From: Desmonostoc muscorum FACHB-395
GTDB taxonomy: Bacteria > Cyanobacteriota > Cyanobacteriia > Cyanobacteriales > Nostocaceae
DNA length: 64,000 nucleotides
Reading direction: 5' to 3'
NCBI RefSeq assembly: GCF_014698035.1
Contig: NZ_JACJSF010000006.1
Location: 140,114 to 204,113, forward strand
A program made the position numbers and the translations under genes. Positions 1-9,460 of the stretch are shown here, in pieces; within the stretch, counting starts at the first letter, position 1, and each line of letters opens with the position of its first letter. A model generated the notes under the pieces. The model was not told where the DNA came from. It was given only the letters and a program-made list of their open reading frames with translations, and made no database searches.

Positions 1-146
1 TCTATGTGAAACCGGGGTGGACTCACACCAATATTAATTGCCATTGCTGGAGGTATACTTAGAGCTAATGCTCCTATTAGACCCAAAGCAATATTTATTG
101 ATTTTGGCAAGATCGGGATTAAATTCTTCACTTTCAAGCACACCAT
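1..146 (-). CDS. N-terminal part of an exported protein, possibly a pilus-type chaperone (partial)
   Basis: Only the first 48 codons are present; the frame is open to the window edge. An ATG at 146 is followed by a basic start, a hydrophobic core rich in Leu, Ile and Ala, and a probable signal-peptidase site near the PPAMA residues. The predicted mature protein begins INIGVSPPRFHI, which resembles the first strand of PapD-like chaperones, where a 'VSP.R' segment is common. The gene follows two small exported proteins on the same strand, so a secretion or adhesion cluster is plausible. The chaperone call is inference from about a dozen mature residues; any exported beta-rich protein would fit. 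Confidence 0.5.
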   Translation of the reverse strand, partial: MVCLKVKNLIPILPKSINIALGLIGALALSIPPAMAINIGVSPPRFHI

Positions 147-179
147 AAAGCAATTATTTTCCAAATCTAAGTACAGAAA

Positions 180-743
180 TTAACGACGGTCTACTACTAC
201 CGCTAATTCCCCAGCATATTGACCTGCAACTTGAGTACCAGAAACGTCCATCTTTAAGCGGAATCCGCCCTGTACCAAAGCTGTATTACTATTGGAGTCG
301 CGAGAAATTTCAATGATGGGTAATGGCTCTACAACAACTTGAACCGCAGAATTAGAGCGCTGTTCACTGCTAATTGCATTACTCCTGCCATTTTCGGCTT
401 TCATCTCATAAGTGGCATAAAGTAAGTTCACTTGGTCTACAGGAACACGCATCTGCCAAATATTAGGAAATTCCCGAACAATCAAAGTATTAAATTGGGG
501 AGGTGCTGATAAATCTCCTGGATTATTCACTGACTCACTTTTGGCAGTCACAGAAATTTCTGATTGTGAGATGGGAGGAATTCTCAACCTTTGGGGAGTC
601 GCTAACTGGTAAATCTCTGTAGGTTCAACTGCGGGGGTAAATTGTGCCACAGTCCGTGTTTGTGGACACGCTAACATAGCTATACTGACAGCTATGAAAT
701 TGAGTAAGTAGCGTTTGCAACTCTTAGTTAAGTGCCGTGGCAT
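180..743 (-). CDS. Exported hypothetical protein, beta-rich
   Basis: 187 residues. The start carries KRYLLNFIAVSIAMLAC, a signal-peptide-like hydrophobic stretch; the Cys near residue 26 could be a lipobox, but the context (LAC) is only moderate. The body has alternating polar and hydrophobic residues and ends in GQYAGELAVVVDRR, a strand motif like the GSYDGTLTVEAYRP end of the next gene on the same strand. This suggests the two are related extracytoplasmic beta-sandwich proteins. It lies 33 bp upstream of the partial gene at the window edge and about 230 bp downstream of the 975-1586 gene, so the three may be co-transcribed. Function unknown. Confidence 0.7.
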   Translation of the reverse strand: MPRHLTKSCKRYLLNFIAVSIAMLACPQTRTVAQFTPAVEPTEIYQLATPQRLRIPPISQSEISVTAKSESVNNPGDLSAPPQFNTLIVREFPNIWQMRVPVDQVNLLYATYEMKAENGRSNAISSEQRSNSAVQVVVEPLPIIEISRDSNSNTALVQGGFRLKMDVSGTQVAGQYAGELAVVVDRR

Positions 744-974
744 ATTGCTAAATTGTTCACACTCAAATCATGTGTACAGGTCAAATCTTTACTGAACTTT
801 GTTGCTAATGGATTTAATATGGGAAATATCCCCCCAGGTTCTAGGGAATTGGGGAGATATTAAAGAAGTTAACTAACTTCCTAAAACATCTAGCAGTGGG
901 AGAATAATCTGTCTTTTTCTTACCAAGTTTTGAGGCAGATTTTTCTATTACCACTCAACAGAAGATTCCGTAGA

Positions 975-1586
975 TTATGGTCTGTAAGCTTCAACTGTCA
1001 GAGTACCATCGTAGCTTCCTGCTGGTGAAGTAGCACTGATTGGGATGTCCAAACCAATGTCACTTGCAGTCGTGTGAGTTAAGCCTAGAGCTGTTTTTGC
1101 GCCTATTGAACCAGAGTTAACAGTAACTGCAAGAGTGTTACTATATGTTGCGTCTGTAAATGTACCCGGTGTAATACCGACTGTGTAACTTCCTGTAGGA
1201 CTGTTAGACCAAACAATATAAGCACCAGTAATGGTTTTGGATACGCTTGTTCCAGTTAATGCGAAGGGGGATGTAGTATCAAGAGGAGTACCAGCAGGAC
1301 CAGCAGTTTGGTCACTACCTATGTAAGCGGGGGGAGTAGTACCAGTAAGTGCATTTAATACTCCTGTTCCTGTGGCTAAATCAGATGGAGCAATAACTAC
1401 ATTAGCGTTTTGAACAGTTCTTAAGAAAAGAATTTCAGGAACAGAGACATTAACGTTAATTGTGCTGGTCGGGCCTGAACCTTGAGCAATTTGAGCATTA
1501 GCAGGCGCAGAAAGAATCGCACCACCAAGAGCAGCAGTACCAAAAGCAGCAAGAGCTAAAAATTTGTTCTTCATATTGGAAAACAT
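975..1586 (-). CDS. Exported beta-rich protein, possible surface or pilin-like subunit
   Basis: 203 residues with a classical signal peptide (basic start, Ala/Leu-rich core, cleavage near APANAQ). The mature part is rich in Thr, Ser, Gly and Ala with few charged residues, contains VNVSVPEILFLRT near the mature N-terminus, and ends with a strand motif GSYDGTLTVEAYRP. Small proteins of this composition are common as secreted structural subunits in cyanobacteria, and the C-terminal strand resembles those of spore-coat-U/DUF4402-like subunits. An alternative start is the second Met (residue 5). The neighbouring exported proteins support a surface-structure cluster, but no usher gene is visible in the window. 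Confidence 0.7.
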   Translation of the reverse strand: MFSNMKNKFLALAAFGTAALGGAILSAPANAQIAQGSGPTSTINVNVSVPEILFLRTVQNANVVIAPSDLATGTGVLNALTGTTPPAYIGSDQTAGPAGTPLDTTSPFALTGTSVSKTITGAYIVWSNSPTGSYTVGITPGTFTDATYSNTLAVTVNSGSIGAKTALGLTHTTASDIGLDIPISATSPAGSYDGTLTVEAYRP

Positions 1587-1708
1587 GTCCCTATTTTTTC
1601 GTGTTGACTGTTAGCAAATTTCGTGAACTCGATAGTTTGTCTAGAAATGGTTGAAATTTTAGTGAAACCGCAACCAATTAAATTTTGTTTTGAACAATCA
1701 CCTCCTGT

Positions 1709-4423
1709 TTAAAACACGTACAATTCTGTACCGTTAGTCCCGTTGTTGGCGGTGAAGAACAGCCGTGTACCAACGACAGTCAGTCTGCCAGGGTTAGCAT
1801 TTCCTGTAGCGTTAATGTTGCTAACCTTGCGAGTATTGGCAGTGGTGCCGTCACTGAACCACAGCTCCCTGTTGCTGCCATCAGAAGCGGCAAAAGCCAG
1901 GGTGCCATTGAAATTAACGAGACTAGTGGGAATACTGTTGTTGGGCTGGTTATTTCCGTCTGTACCAGTCCAAATATCTTTGACAACATTAGTAACTGTG
2001 CCATCAGTTTTCCACAATTCCAGACCAGTTACTGGGTCGTTACCAACAAAGTAGAGAATATTACCAGCAGCAGTTAGAGAGAAAGAACCTAAACCAACGT
2101 TAGGTGCTTGTCCATTGGCTCCGATAATGACGGTTCCGTTAAGTGTGCCATCACTCTTCCACAGTTCCAAGTTGAAGTCATTGTCACTATCTGTAACAAA
2201 ATACAAGGTGTTGCCAACGGCTGTCAGATTTGCCGGCGCGAACCCATTGTTACCGGGTGTAATATCTTTCAGCAAGCTAGCTGTTGTACCACTTTGATAC
2301 TTCCAGACCTCAAAGCCACTTGTACCATTGCTGGCAGTGAAGTAGAGTGTACTACCTACCACGCTGAAGTCTGCGGGATATGATTGAGTAGCTCCTCCGA
2401 CACTAATAACTTGTGTGCCGCCAACAGTGCCATCAGTTGACCAAAGCTCAGTGTTATTTTTGGCTGTGAAAAAGAGCTTGCTATTAAAAGCAACGAAACT
2501 GGGAGTGAGTGATTGAGAACTACTGAAACCAGGGTTGACATCTACTAAACTGACGCTTGTACTGTTATAAACCCACAGTTTTTTGGTATTGCTACTATCA
2601 ACTGCTGTAAAGAAGAGTTTGTTACCAACGACAGTGAGATTACTTGGGTTAGAACTGCCAACATTCAGATTAATATCACTAATCCTAGTTACAGACGTGC
2701 CATTGTACTCCCAAAGTTCTGTGCCAAAGGTGCTGTCAGTAGCAGTGAAGTATAACTTGTTATTGAAAACAATCAGATCATCCGGGTTGAAACCAGTAGT
2801 ATTAGTAATGCGAGTATTTGTAGTTCCATCACTCCTCCACAGTTGAATACCTGTAGTACCATCATTAGCAGTGAAGTACAAAGTGTTATTCCAAGTGGTC
2901 AAGTTATCAGGGTCAGAACTACCAGAACCAGGATTTATTTCCAGTTGGCTAATTTGTGGTTGTGCCGTTATGTTCAGGTTGTAGAAAGTTTCGGCTGAAC
3001 CAGAGGGATAGATGCGAATGTAGTATGTACCTGCACTCAGGGTGAGATTGCTGATGGTTTCGTTGCTGTTTCCGGTTTGATTAGATATGGCTATTTGTGT
3101 ATTAACGCTGTTAAATAGCCGTACATCTGCGTTGTCGCTCAAGCCAGAAAGGTTGAGATTAAAGGAACTAGTAGTATTTACATTGAATTTATAGTAATCA
3201 TTAATATCTATGCTGCCCACAAAATCATTACGGGAAATAGAACCGTTTAAAGTACCTAAATTCTGCGCTGTTCCTGAATCACTACCACCTTGGTCTGGGC
3301 CTATGGTTTGGGCAACTACACTCAGAGTATAGTTAGCTGTTGTGGTAGTACCACCACGATTTACCAAAATGTTGTAAGTACCAGGATTTAAGCTGCGGCG
3401 AATCGCATCTAGGGTTGTTCCCGATTGGTTGCTTGAAACAATACCTGCTCCATTTTGATTTTGTAGTGCTAAATTAGCGTCTGCTGAGAGTGATGTGAAC
3501 CTGATATCAACTAAAGCAGTTGAGCCGAGAGTGAACTGGTAATAGTCTTGAGTATCGCTAGCGCTGACTAAATCTGAGATAGTGGCAGGAAGACCGATAG
3601 AAGTGGTAGTTGCTAAAGTGTTTCCTCCTTGGTCTGGGGGATCTACAGTAAAATTAACCTGCAAATTATAATTAGTTGCACTTGCGCTTGCATAGACTTG
3701 GAGATAGTAAGTACCTGCGGCGAGAGAACGATTAATAGAATCCTGGTTTGTACCTGTTTGAGTACTTGTACTTGTACTGGTAGGTTGGAGAGACTGTCCA
3801 GCGCTATTCAACAACTGTATGTCAGCATTACCACTTGAAGGATTGAGGTTAATACCAATAGTGCCATTATTATTTAAGGTGAATTTGTAGTAGTCGCTAG
3901 TATCTGTAACCAAGCCCTTATTTGTACTTGCGACAAAATCAGTTCCACTGTAGCCGGCGGCATTGACAGCTGCACTAATATCTCTGTTAGTGTTTGCCAG
4001 TGTAGTTGTGTTATCGGAGATGCCACTATCTTGAATAGCTTCGGCTGAGAGAGTAAGATTATAAGATGTACTAACTGCCGAAGTGACTAAATCAATCCGA
4101 GCATAGTAAGAAGTGTTGGCAAGGAGAGTAAAACGTATATTTTCTGATGCGTTACCAGACAAGTTAGAAATAGCGATAATTTGATCACTACTGTTTAGCA
4201 AGTATAGATTGGCATCACTATTTGCCACTAATCCGTCAAGGCTTAAGGTAACTATACTAGAACTGCTGGCAGTAAATTTATAGTAATCTTTTGTATCAAG
4301 GCTGCTGAGAGAGTCTTGAAAGGTGTTGCTTGTACTGGTTAGAGAACCACCGATAAAAGTTGCAGTATTTAAAGCTGTGGCTGTTGTACTTCCTGGATCG
4401 GTGAATCCTGAATAAGTTGGCAT
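1709..4423 (-). CDS. PPC-domain and ELWxxDGT-repeat protein
   Basis: 904 residues. The first half holds four units of about 115 residues, each with a D-YY-F strand and a conserved G-YYL/I-V strand; this is the pattern of bacterial pre-peptidase C-terminal (PPC) domains. From about residue 495 to the end there are nine copies of a roughly 45-residue unit with core ELWxxDGT, LYFTA and a preceding L-V-N-LFF strand, the ELWxxDGT repeat family, probably folding as a propeller. There is no signal peptide, no catalytic domain and almost no Cys. Such proteins are usually large surface or secreted proteins exported without an N-terminal signal, often by type I secretion; that route is inference here. 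It lies upstream of the small exported proteins on the same strand. Confidence 0.85.
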   Translation of the reverse strand: MPTYSGFTDPGSTTATALNTATFIGGSLTSTSNTFQDSLSSLDTKDYYKFTASSSSIVTLSLDGLVANSDANLYLLNSSDQIIAISNLSGNASENIRFTLLANTSYYARIDLVTSAVSTSYNLTLSAEAIQDSGISDNTTTLANTNRDISAAVNAAGYSGTDFVASTNKGLVTDTSDYYKFTLNNNGTIGINLNPSSGNADIQLLNSAGQSLQPTSTSTSTQTGTNQDSINRSLAAGTYYLQVYASASATNYNLQVNFTVDPPDQGGNTLATTTSIGLPATISDLVSASDTQDYYQFTLGSTALVDIRFTSLSADANLALQNQNGAGIVSSNQSGTTLDAIRRSLNPGTYNILVNRGGTTTTANYTLSVVAQTIGPDQGGSDSGTAQNLGTLNGSISRNDFVGSIDINDYYKFNVNTTSSFNLNLSGLSDNADVRLFNSVNTQIAISNQTGNSNETISNLTLSAGTYYIRIYPSGSAETFYNLNITAQPQISQLEINPGSGSSDPDNLTTWNNTLYFTANDGTTGIQLWRSDGTTNTRITNTTGFNPDDLIVFNNKLYFTATDSTFGTELWEYNGTSVTRISDINLNVGSSNPSNLTVVGNKLFFTAVDSSNTKKLWVYNSTSVSLVDVNPGFSSSQSLTPSFVAFNSKLFFTAKNNTELWSTDGTVGGTQVISVGGATQSYPADFSVVGSTLYFTASNGTSGFEVWKYQSGTTASLLKDITPGNNGFAPANLTAVGNTLYFVTDSDNDFNLELWKSDGTLNGTVIIGANGQAPNVGLGSFSLTAAGNILYFVGNDPVTGLELWKTDGTVTNVVKDIWTGTDGNNQPNNSIPTSLVNFNGTLAFAASDGSNRELWFSDGTTANTRKVSNINATGNANPGRLTVVGTRLFFTANNGTNGTELYVF

Positions 4424-5141
4424 AATAATAAGTTATCTATTATTTTTTATAAAATAAACAATTGTATTGGCTGAAATTACTTATAGCTTTGCAACTAATG
4501 CAAGTTTATTGCTATTAATCAACCACAAACTTTTTGTTACTTCTGACAAATTATTAAACTGTGTCGTGATGATGCACCTATTCAGAAGTATGGTTTTTCC
4601 TTTCGGAATTTAAGTGGTTGTATGTGAATTAGTTGATGTTAAATATTTCAAATTCTGATATTTGTTGTACCTAGGTTTCAAGTTTTAAACACACTGCTGA
4701 ATCTTCATAGTCTTTCGTTAGCAGTCAATTTGCTTCATTTCAGCGAAAAATAAGTACTAGATGAGGAAAGTTATTGCCATTACGAAGTTGCTCAAACTTT
4801 TTGTAGCCAATTGTAATTTTGTTACAACTTTATAAATTCATCCACAAAAGAGTTATGTATTAGCTGTTGCTATGAAATTTTTAATGTTCTTTTGCATTTC
4901 TCCTTCAAACTTCACTGCAAATAAAATTTAACTCTTAGGTAAAAGATACTGCCTGCGTAGAAATACTTAATTTATTGATACTAATTGTTAAAAAACTAAA
5001 TTATTTTCGAGAGATTTTTAGTATAAAATTTTTCCGGTTAGATCCTGATAGAGAGTATTTTAAAGGAGAATAATCGATAATACATATCTGTTTTTTCTTT
5101 GCTAACTCTCTTATCCAAAGCATTTTTCACAGCATTACAAT
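4424..5141. other. 718-bp AT-rich intergenic region
   Basis: Divergent spacer between the repeat-protein gene (minus) and the sensor kinase (plus). It must hold the promoters of both. I see no RNA gene, no long inverted repeat and no ORF with coding character. There is no response-regulator gene here although a partner would be expected beside the kinase. Confidence 0.6.
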
Positions 5142-6614
5142 ATGTTTCAAGCTACTCGTCGCCGTCTTGCCCTTTGGTATACTTCCGTCACTGCTGTATT
5201 ACTACTACTGTTTGCCAGTAGCGTTTATTTATACGTCCGCAGTACACTGATTGAGCGCATTGACGATACCCTTAACCATGTAGTGGAAATAGTGGAGCGT
5301 TGTCTCACAACAAGCCCCTGTGCATCTAAGCTCATATTTGAGCCAATTGATGCTGATGCAGATAAATTTCGCATTAATAATCTAGAAGCCAGTTTTCCTG
5401 AGAATGCCGACACCGTAGAAGATGACCACATCGACCTTGAATGGTTTAGTCCAACTGGTGAATTACTTTGGTCAACGCTATCCGAACCCCTAAATATTCC
5501 CATTCATGCCAACCGCACTGGTGAAACTGTGCGTGTAGTTAAGGGGGAGAGTGAAAATTCAAAGTTTAAGACGCAATTAATCGCGTCTCTACCCTCACCA
5601 CTGTTATTACGGCAAGTTACCCAACGAGTGGAAGTGGGGCGGCAAGTATTGGGATATCTGCGTGTTAGCCATCCCTGGTTTGAAGTCACTAAACCCAGTC
5701 GTGAGTTAATTTTTGATTTGGCGCTAGGTATTGGTTTAATGGTGCTTTCTGTGGGTGCAAGTGGGTGGTTTCTTTCAGGTAAAGCGATGGAACCTGTAGG
5801 TGAATCTTATCAACGCCTCAAACAATTCACTGCTGATGCTTCCCACGAACTTAGAAGTCCGATTACTTTAATTCAAACAAATGTGCAAGTTGCCCTTGCT
5901 GACTTGGATTTAGCAGAGACAGAAACGACTAATTCTTTGCAGTATCGGCAACAGTTAAAGGTAGTAGAACGCTTAACCCAGCGTTTGGGGAAATTAGTCA
6001 ATGACTTACTTTTCTTAGCACGACAGGATAGTGGGATTAGCAAAGATATTTTTTCACCTTGTCCGCTAGATGCCTTGCTGATGGAAGTGGTTGAAGAACA
6101 ACAATTGTTAGTCCCTGAAAAAAAAATCGCCCTTTCTCTAGACTTAGTTGATCCTCCTGCCTCTGAAACTAACCCTGAATTATTGGAAAATTGGTTTACC
6201 TTTGTGGGTAATTGGGATCAACTGGTGCGCCTGTTCACAAATTTAATTGCTAATGCCTTGCATTACACTCCAACTGGCGGACGGGTGAATGTTGAATTAG
6301 CGCGGATAGAAGGAATAAATCGAGTTTCTGGACTACGTTATACCAGTGCCCAGTTGCAAGTTAAGGTGAGTGATACCGGAGTTGGAATCCCAGCAGAGGC
6401 ACTACCACGCTTGTTTGACCGCTTTTATCGGGTAGATCCAGCACGAACTCATACAACAGGGAATACAGCTACAGCTAGCGCTACTGGTTCAGGATTGGGA
6501 TTAGCGATCGCTCAAGCTATTGTCGAACATCATCAGGGTCATATTCAAGTTGAAAGCACTCAAGGCATTGGCACAACGTTTACTGTGACTTTACCGATAA
6601 CTCTTGAGTCTTAA
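5142..6614 (+). CDS. Membrane sensor histidine kinase (orphan)
   Basis: 490 residues. A transmembrane helix lies at about 12-32 and a second at about 190-210, bracketing a sensor domain of about 155 residues with four Cys (including CLTTSPC). The kinase core is complete: H-box DASHELRSPITLI with the phosphate-accepting His near residue 235, N-box NLIANALHY, G1 box DTGVGIPAEALPRLFDRFYR, and G2 box GSGLGLAIAQAI. It autophosphorylates on His and passes phosphate to a response regulator. The overall plan resembles RppB/NrsS-type cyanobacterial kinases, which usually sit next to their regulator; no regulator is adjacent here. The Cys-rich sensor region could bind metal or sense redox, which is inference. 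Confidence 0.9.
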   Translation: MFQATRRRLALWYTSVTAVLLLLFASSVYLYVRSTLIERIDDTLNHVVEIVERCLTTSPCASKLIFEPIDADADKFRINNLEASFPENADTVEDDHIDLEWFSPTGELLWSTLSEPLNIPIHANRTGETVRVVKGESENSKFKTQLIASLPSPLLLRQVTQRVEVGRQVLGYLRVSHPWFEVTKPSRELIFDLALGIGLMVLSVGASGWFLSGKAMEPVGESYQRLKQFTADASHELRSPITLIQTNVQVALADLDLAETETTNSLQYRQQLKVVERLTQRLGKLVNDLLFLARQDSGISKDIFSPCPLDALLMEVVEEQQLLVPEKKIALSLDLVDPPASETNPELLENWFTFVGNWDQLVRLFTNLIANALHYTPTGGRVNVELARIEGINRVSGLRYTSAQLQVKVSDTGVGIPAEALPRLFDRFYRVDPARTHTTGNTATASATGSGLGLAIAQAIVEHHQGHIQVESTQGIGTTFTVTLPITLES

Positions 6615-6888
6615 ATCGCAAATTCAACAATTGTTTCCTGTGACAGATGTAGATAAGTGAATTTATTTACTAATTTATATACCATCAATTGCATATTTAG
6701 CCATTAATTTGAAACTTTAGAATGAGATATTTATGTCTGCTAATCTATTATTTCTAAACCTCTAGCTAGAGAACAAAGCTTGAGTATATTGTTAAAATCT
6801 ACGTGTTTAGATAACAGATTAGCCAACTAATTAAATTTGCTGGTTGAAAAATTTTTAAAGAAAGAAAAATTTAGATCAGGAGCCAATC

Positions 6889-7623
6889 ATGAATATGAAG
6901 CGTCAAAACTTTCGTAAGTCTGCTGAGTTATTTGGTGCTATTTGTGGTGGATTAATGATTAGTCTGCCAGTAATTCCTCAAGCAATAGCACAACAATCAG
7001 TAGGACAAGAATCTACTCCGAAGATTAACCCCTGTCCGAGAATTTTCTACGAAGAACCACATAATAGTCGGGTTGTGGTACCACAAGGATGTCCTCCGAA
7101 TGCACTAACTCAAAGACTAGCTGCTCAAGGGCTTCTTCCCACCTCTGCTACTCCATCACAAGAGCAAACAAGATTGGGTGTCGGCGGTGAATCTCCAGAA
7201 ACAGGTGTCACACCACCACGCCCAGCCCCTGGAGATCAAACTCAACAGCCCTCACCAGGGGCAGTTTCGACCGATCGACCACAACAACTACAACCACGAC
7301 AAACTCCCAGCGCGACGATCGCACTGGCAAATGGTACAGTTAATATCAGATTGGTAAATGACACTGCGGCTAATGTAACTTTCCAAGTGATTGGCGATAC
7401 GGCACCGCGATCGCTACAAGGTAAATCAAATGTAATATTGCAAGGTTTAAGGGCACCAGTAACGGTGACATTTGAACGAGAAGATGGTGGACAGTTGAGA
7501 GTGACTCCACAAGCTTCTTCAGAGCCAGGAAACTTAGAAGTTAGATTTAACGAAGCCACCAATGCAGCACAGGGCAGAAGTGCTATGAGAATTGAACGAA
7601 ATGGTTCAGTCTTCTTAAATTAA
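6889..7623 (+). CDS. Exported hypothetical protein with proline-rich linker
   Basis: 244 residues. The start is a signal peptide with a core GGLMISLPVIP and cleavage near AIAQQ. Residues 45-75 hold two Cys in CPRI-CPPN contexts; residues 85-140 are Pro/Gln/Thr-rich and low in complexity; the C-terminal ~100 residues look like a beta-sandwich (VNIRLVNDTAANVTFQVIGD). I do not recognise a named family. It is followed after about 20 bp by a strong hairpin terminator shared with the convergent TPR gene, so it is probably a single-gene transcript. Confidence 0.75.
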   Translation: MNMKRQNFRKSAELFGAICGGLMISLPVIPQAIAQQSVGQESTPKINPCPRIFYEEPHNSRVVVPQGCPPNALTQRLAAQGLLPTSATPSQEQTRLGVGGESPETGVTPPRPAPGDQTQQPSPGAVSTDRPQQLQPRQTPSATIALANGTVNIRLVNDTAANVTFQVIGDTAPRSLQGKSNVILQGLRAPVTVTFEREDGGQLRVTPQASSEPGNLEVRFNEATNAAQGRSAMRIERNGSVFLN

Positions 7624-7636
7624 TCAAATTAAGTAC

Positions 7637-7668
7637 GAAAGTAGGGGCGATTTATGCCCCTATTTTCG
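7637..7668. terminator. Bidirectional intrinsic terminator
   Basis: Arms CGAAAGTAGGGGC and GCCCCTATTTTCG can pair over 13 bp (one G-T wobble) with a 6-base loop. The arm ends give a run of T on one strand and of A on the other, so it could stop both convergent genes. It overlaps the last codons of the minus-strand TPR gene. The core is also one of the dispersed GTAGGGGC palindromes seen at 24323. Confidence 0.6.
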
Positions 7669-8733
7669 CTGAAGCATTTTAGTTAGCTGATCTAGCAATT
7701 GCACTTCTTGCTTACTGTCTTCCAATGTCCGCGCCAGTATAATCGCCCTTTCGTAAAAATTACGGGCAGTTAGATAATTACCTTGTTGTTTGTATAACTG
7801 AGCGTAAGACTCAAAAGATTTTAATTCTTCTCGCAAATTTTGCAATTCTTTAGCGAGTGCTAAACGTTGCTCTAGTAAATCAAAAGCTCTCTCGTAGCGT
7901 CCAATAGCAGTGTGAGCTTTCACTAAACCGTCAATTGCCCGTAATTCATTGGTGCGATCGCGGTTAGTTTTAGCTGTCCGCATCGCTTCACCATAGGTAG
8001 CAATGGTATCTTGATAATTTCCCGATGCTCGGTAGGCATCACCTAAATTATTCAGGGTATTTGCTTCACCAATGGCATCGCCAGTCTGACGGCGGAAAAT
8101 TAAGGCATTTTCATACAATTTAATCGCCTTGTTGTAATCTCCCAACCTAGCAGTTACCAAACCCAAATTGCTCAAAGACAGTCCTTCCCCTTCAATGTTT
8201 TTGACACCGTGAGCAATTGCGAGTGCATCTTCAACTGTTTTACCAGCAGCAGAAACTTCTCCTTGTTGCAGGAAAAATGTACCGATATTATTTAGCACAA
8301 AAATCTGAGCTTGGAAGTCTTTCGTATCACGAGCGATCGCTAATCCTCGTCGTAAAGCATCTTCCGCCTCTTTTGCACTATCAATCTGGATATAAGCCTT
8401 TGCAAGCAAATTGTAAGTCAGACCTTGTGCTTTTAGGTCGCCAATTGAGTGATATAGTTCTAGTGCCTGCAAGCAAGATGCAATTGTTTTATCGGCATAT
8501 CCTGAAGCGTATTGTTGTTGACCGATACGTAGAAAGCTATCTGCTTCATCTCTTGATTGTCGCCCAACAGAACTATTTAAAGGACGATGGAGTTGTTGCG
8601 TAATATCAGCCGCACCAGCAGCTATAGGACTCAGCAAAAAAGTAAGCAGTAAAAAGCTGTGTAAAAGCACATGGGGACGATAAATCACACCTACACAAAC
8701 TAATTGCCTTGGAAATACAAGCCGTTGTTTCAT
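7660..8733 (-). CDS. Exported tetratricopeptide-repeat protein
   Basis: 357 residues. A long hydrophobic N-terminal stretch near residues 20-42 (LHSFLLLTFLLSPIAAGAA) ends in an Ala-x-Ala site and is probably a signal peptide. The rest is made of TPR units of about 40 residues from about residue 65 to the end, with typical positions such as LNNLGDAYRASGNYQDTIATY and LSNLGLVTARLGDYNKAI. TPRs form a helical scaffold for protein contacts; here the scaffold would lie in the periplasm or lumen. No catalytic domain is present. The upstream neighbour on the same strand is the sigma-like gene at 8831, about 100 bp away. Confidence 0.85.
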   Translation of the reverse strand: MKQRLVFPRQLVCVGVIYRPHVLLHSFLLLTFLLSPIAAGAADITQQLHRPLNSSVGRQSRDEADSFLRIGQQQYASGYADKTIASCLQALELYHSIGDLKAQGLTYNLLAKAYIQIDSAKEAEDALRRGLAIARDTKDFQAQIFVLNNIGTFFLQQGEVSAAGKTVEDALAIAHGVKNIEGEGLSLSNLGLVTARLGDYNKAIKLYENALIFRRQTGDAIGEANTLNNLGDAYRASGNYQDTIATYGEAMRTAKTNRDRTNELRAIDGLVKAHTAIGRYERAFDLLEQRLALAKELQNLREELKSFESYAQLYKQQGNYLTARNFYERAIILARTLEDSKQEVQLLDQLTKMLQRK

Positions 8734-8830
8734 AAAAATTACCCGTAAAGTTGCGGGTTTAAGTAGAAGGTCTAAGAAGAGTTTTAAGTTTATAAATTGA
8801 AGACAAAGAATATACGTGTTTACACTTAAG

Positions 8831-9460
8831 TTAGGATTGAGCTAAATCCTCCCCAAAGTATATGGCGCGGATATCTGTGGGTAATTTGTCCTCTAGCATA
8901 CGATAGCCTTCCTGAAGAAAATTGGCTACTTCGTTGGGAGCGATCGCTTCTCCTTCTGCTTGCAGATAGGCAGCGATTCTTGTTTCGCTCCAGTGGAAAG
9001 TTTGAGCCATTAACACGATTAATCGTAAAACAGGGGGTAGTTGGTCTAATGCCTGTTGTACATAGCACCATAACGGTGGCGAAGTTGCTTGCAGAGAATA
9101 ATGAATTGCTTCTGTGGGTGGTAGCTTAATTTCGTTAATACAGAAAGCTGTCATATTAATTAACCAATTTTGCATGGTTAAGGCTGGCTCACCTGATTCA
9201 GGGCTGGTTAAATTTAGTCCACCGAGTTCGTAATAGATGTGTCGCCAGGTGAGGGCAAACAGATAATCTGCTTGCACAGGCGATCGCGCCGAATGCCGAA
9301 TTAAGGTATACACTATGGGGCTATAACGGCAAAAAATCACCGTAAAATACTTTCCAGCATCTGGATGGCGCTGAAACAAAGTCAGTAGTTCATGGTCACT
9401 GTGATGAAATAGCGACTTTACCAGAGGATGATTAGCTTCAGGAAAATGAGGAATTTGCAC
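8831..9460 (-). CDS. Sigma-70-like (ECF-type) protein
   Basis: 209 residues starting at GTG. Residues 15-60 resemble sigma region 2 (LLTLFQRHPDAGKYFTVIFC, followed by RYSPIVYTLI). Residues 130-175 (LDQLPPVLRLIVLMAQTFHW, then SETRIAAYLQ) have the layout of sigma region 4, in which a helix-turn-helix reads the -35 element. If it acts as a sigma factor it would direct RNA polymerase to a small regulon, perhaps including the exported TPR gene just downstream. The divergence from canonical sigma regions means the activity is inferred. No anti-sigma factor is adjacent. Confidence 0.6.
   Translation of the reverse strand: MQIPHFPEANHPLVKSLFHHSDHELLTLFQRHPDAGKYFTVIFCRYSPIVYTLIRHSARSPVQADYLFALTWRHIYYELGGLNLTSPESGEPALTMQNWLINMTAFCINEIKLPPTEAIHYSLQATSPPLWCYVQQALDQLPPVLRLIVLMAQTFHWSETRIAAYLQAEGEAIAPNEVANFLQEGYRMLEDKLPTDIRAIYFGEDLAQS

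Noticed and set aside
1743..2846. Several plus-strand open frames within the repeat-protein gene
   Set aside because: They are antisense shadows of the repetitive ELWxxDGT coding sequence and do not encode recognisable domains.
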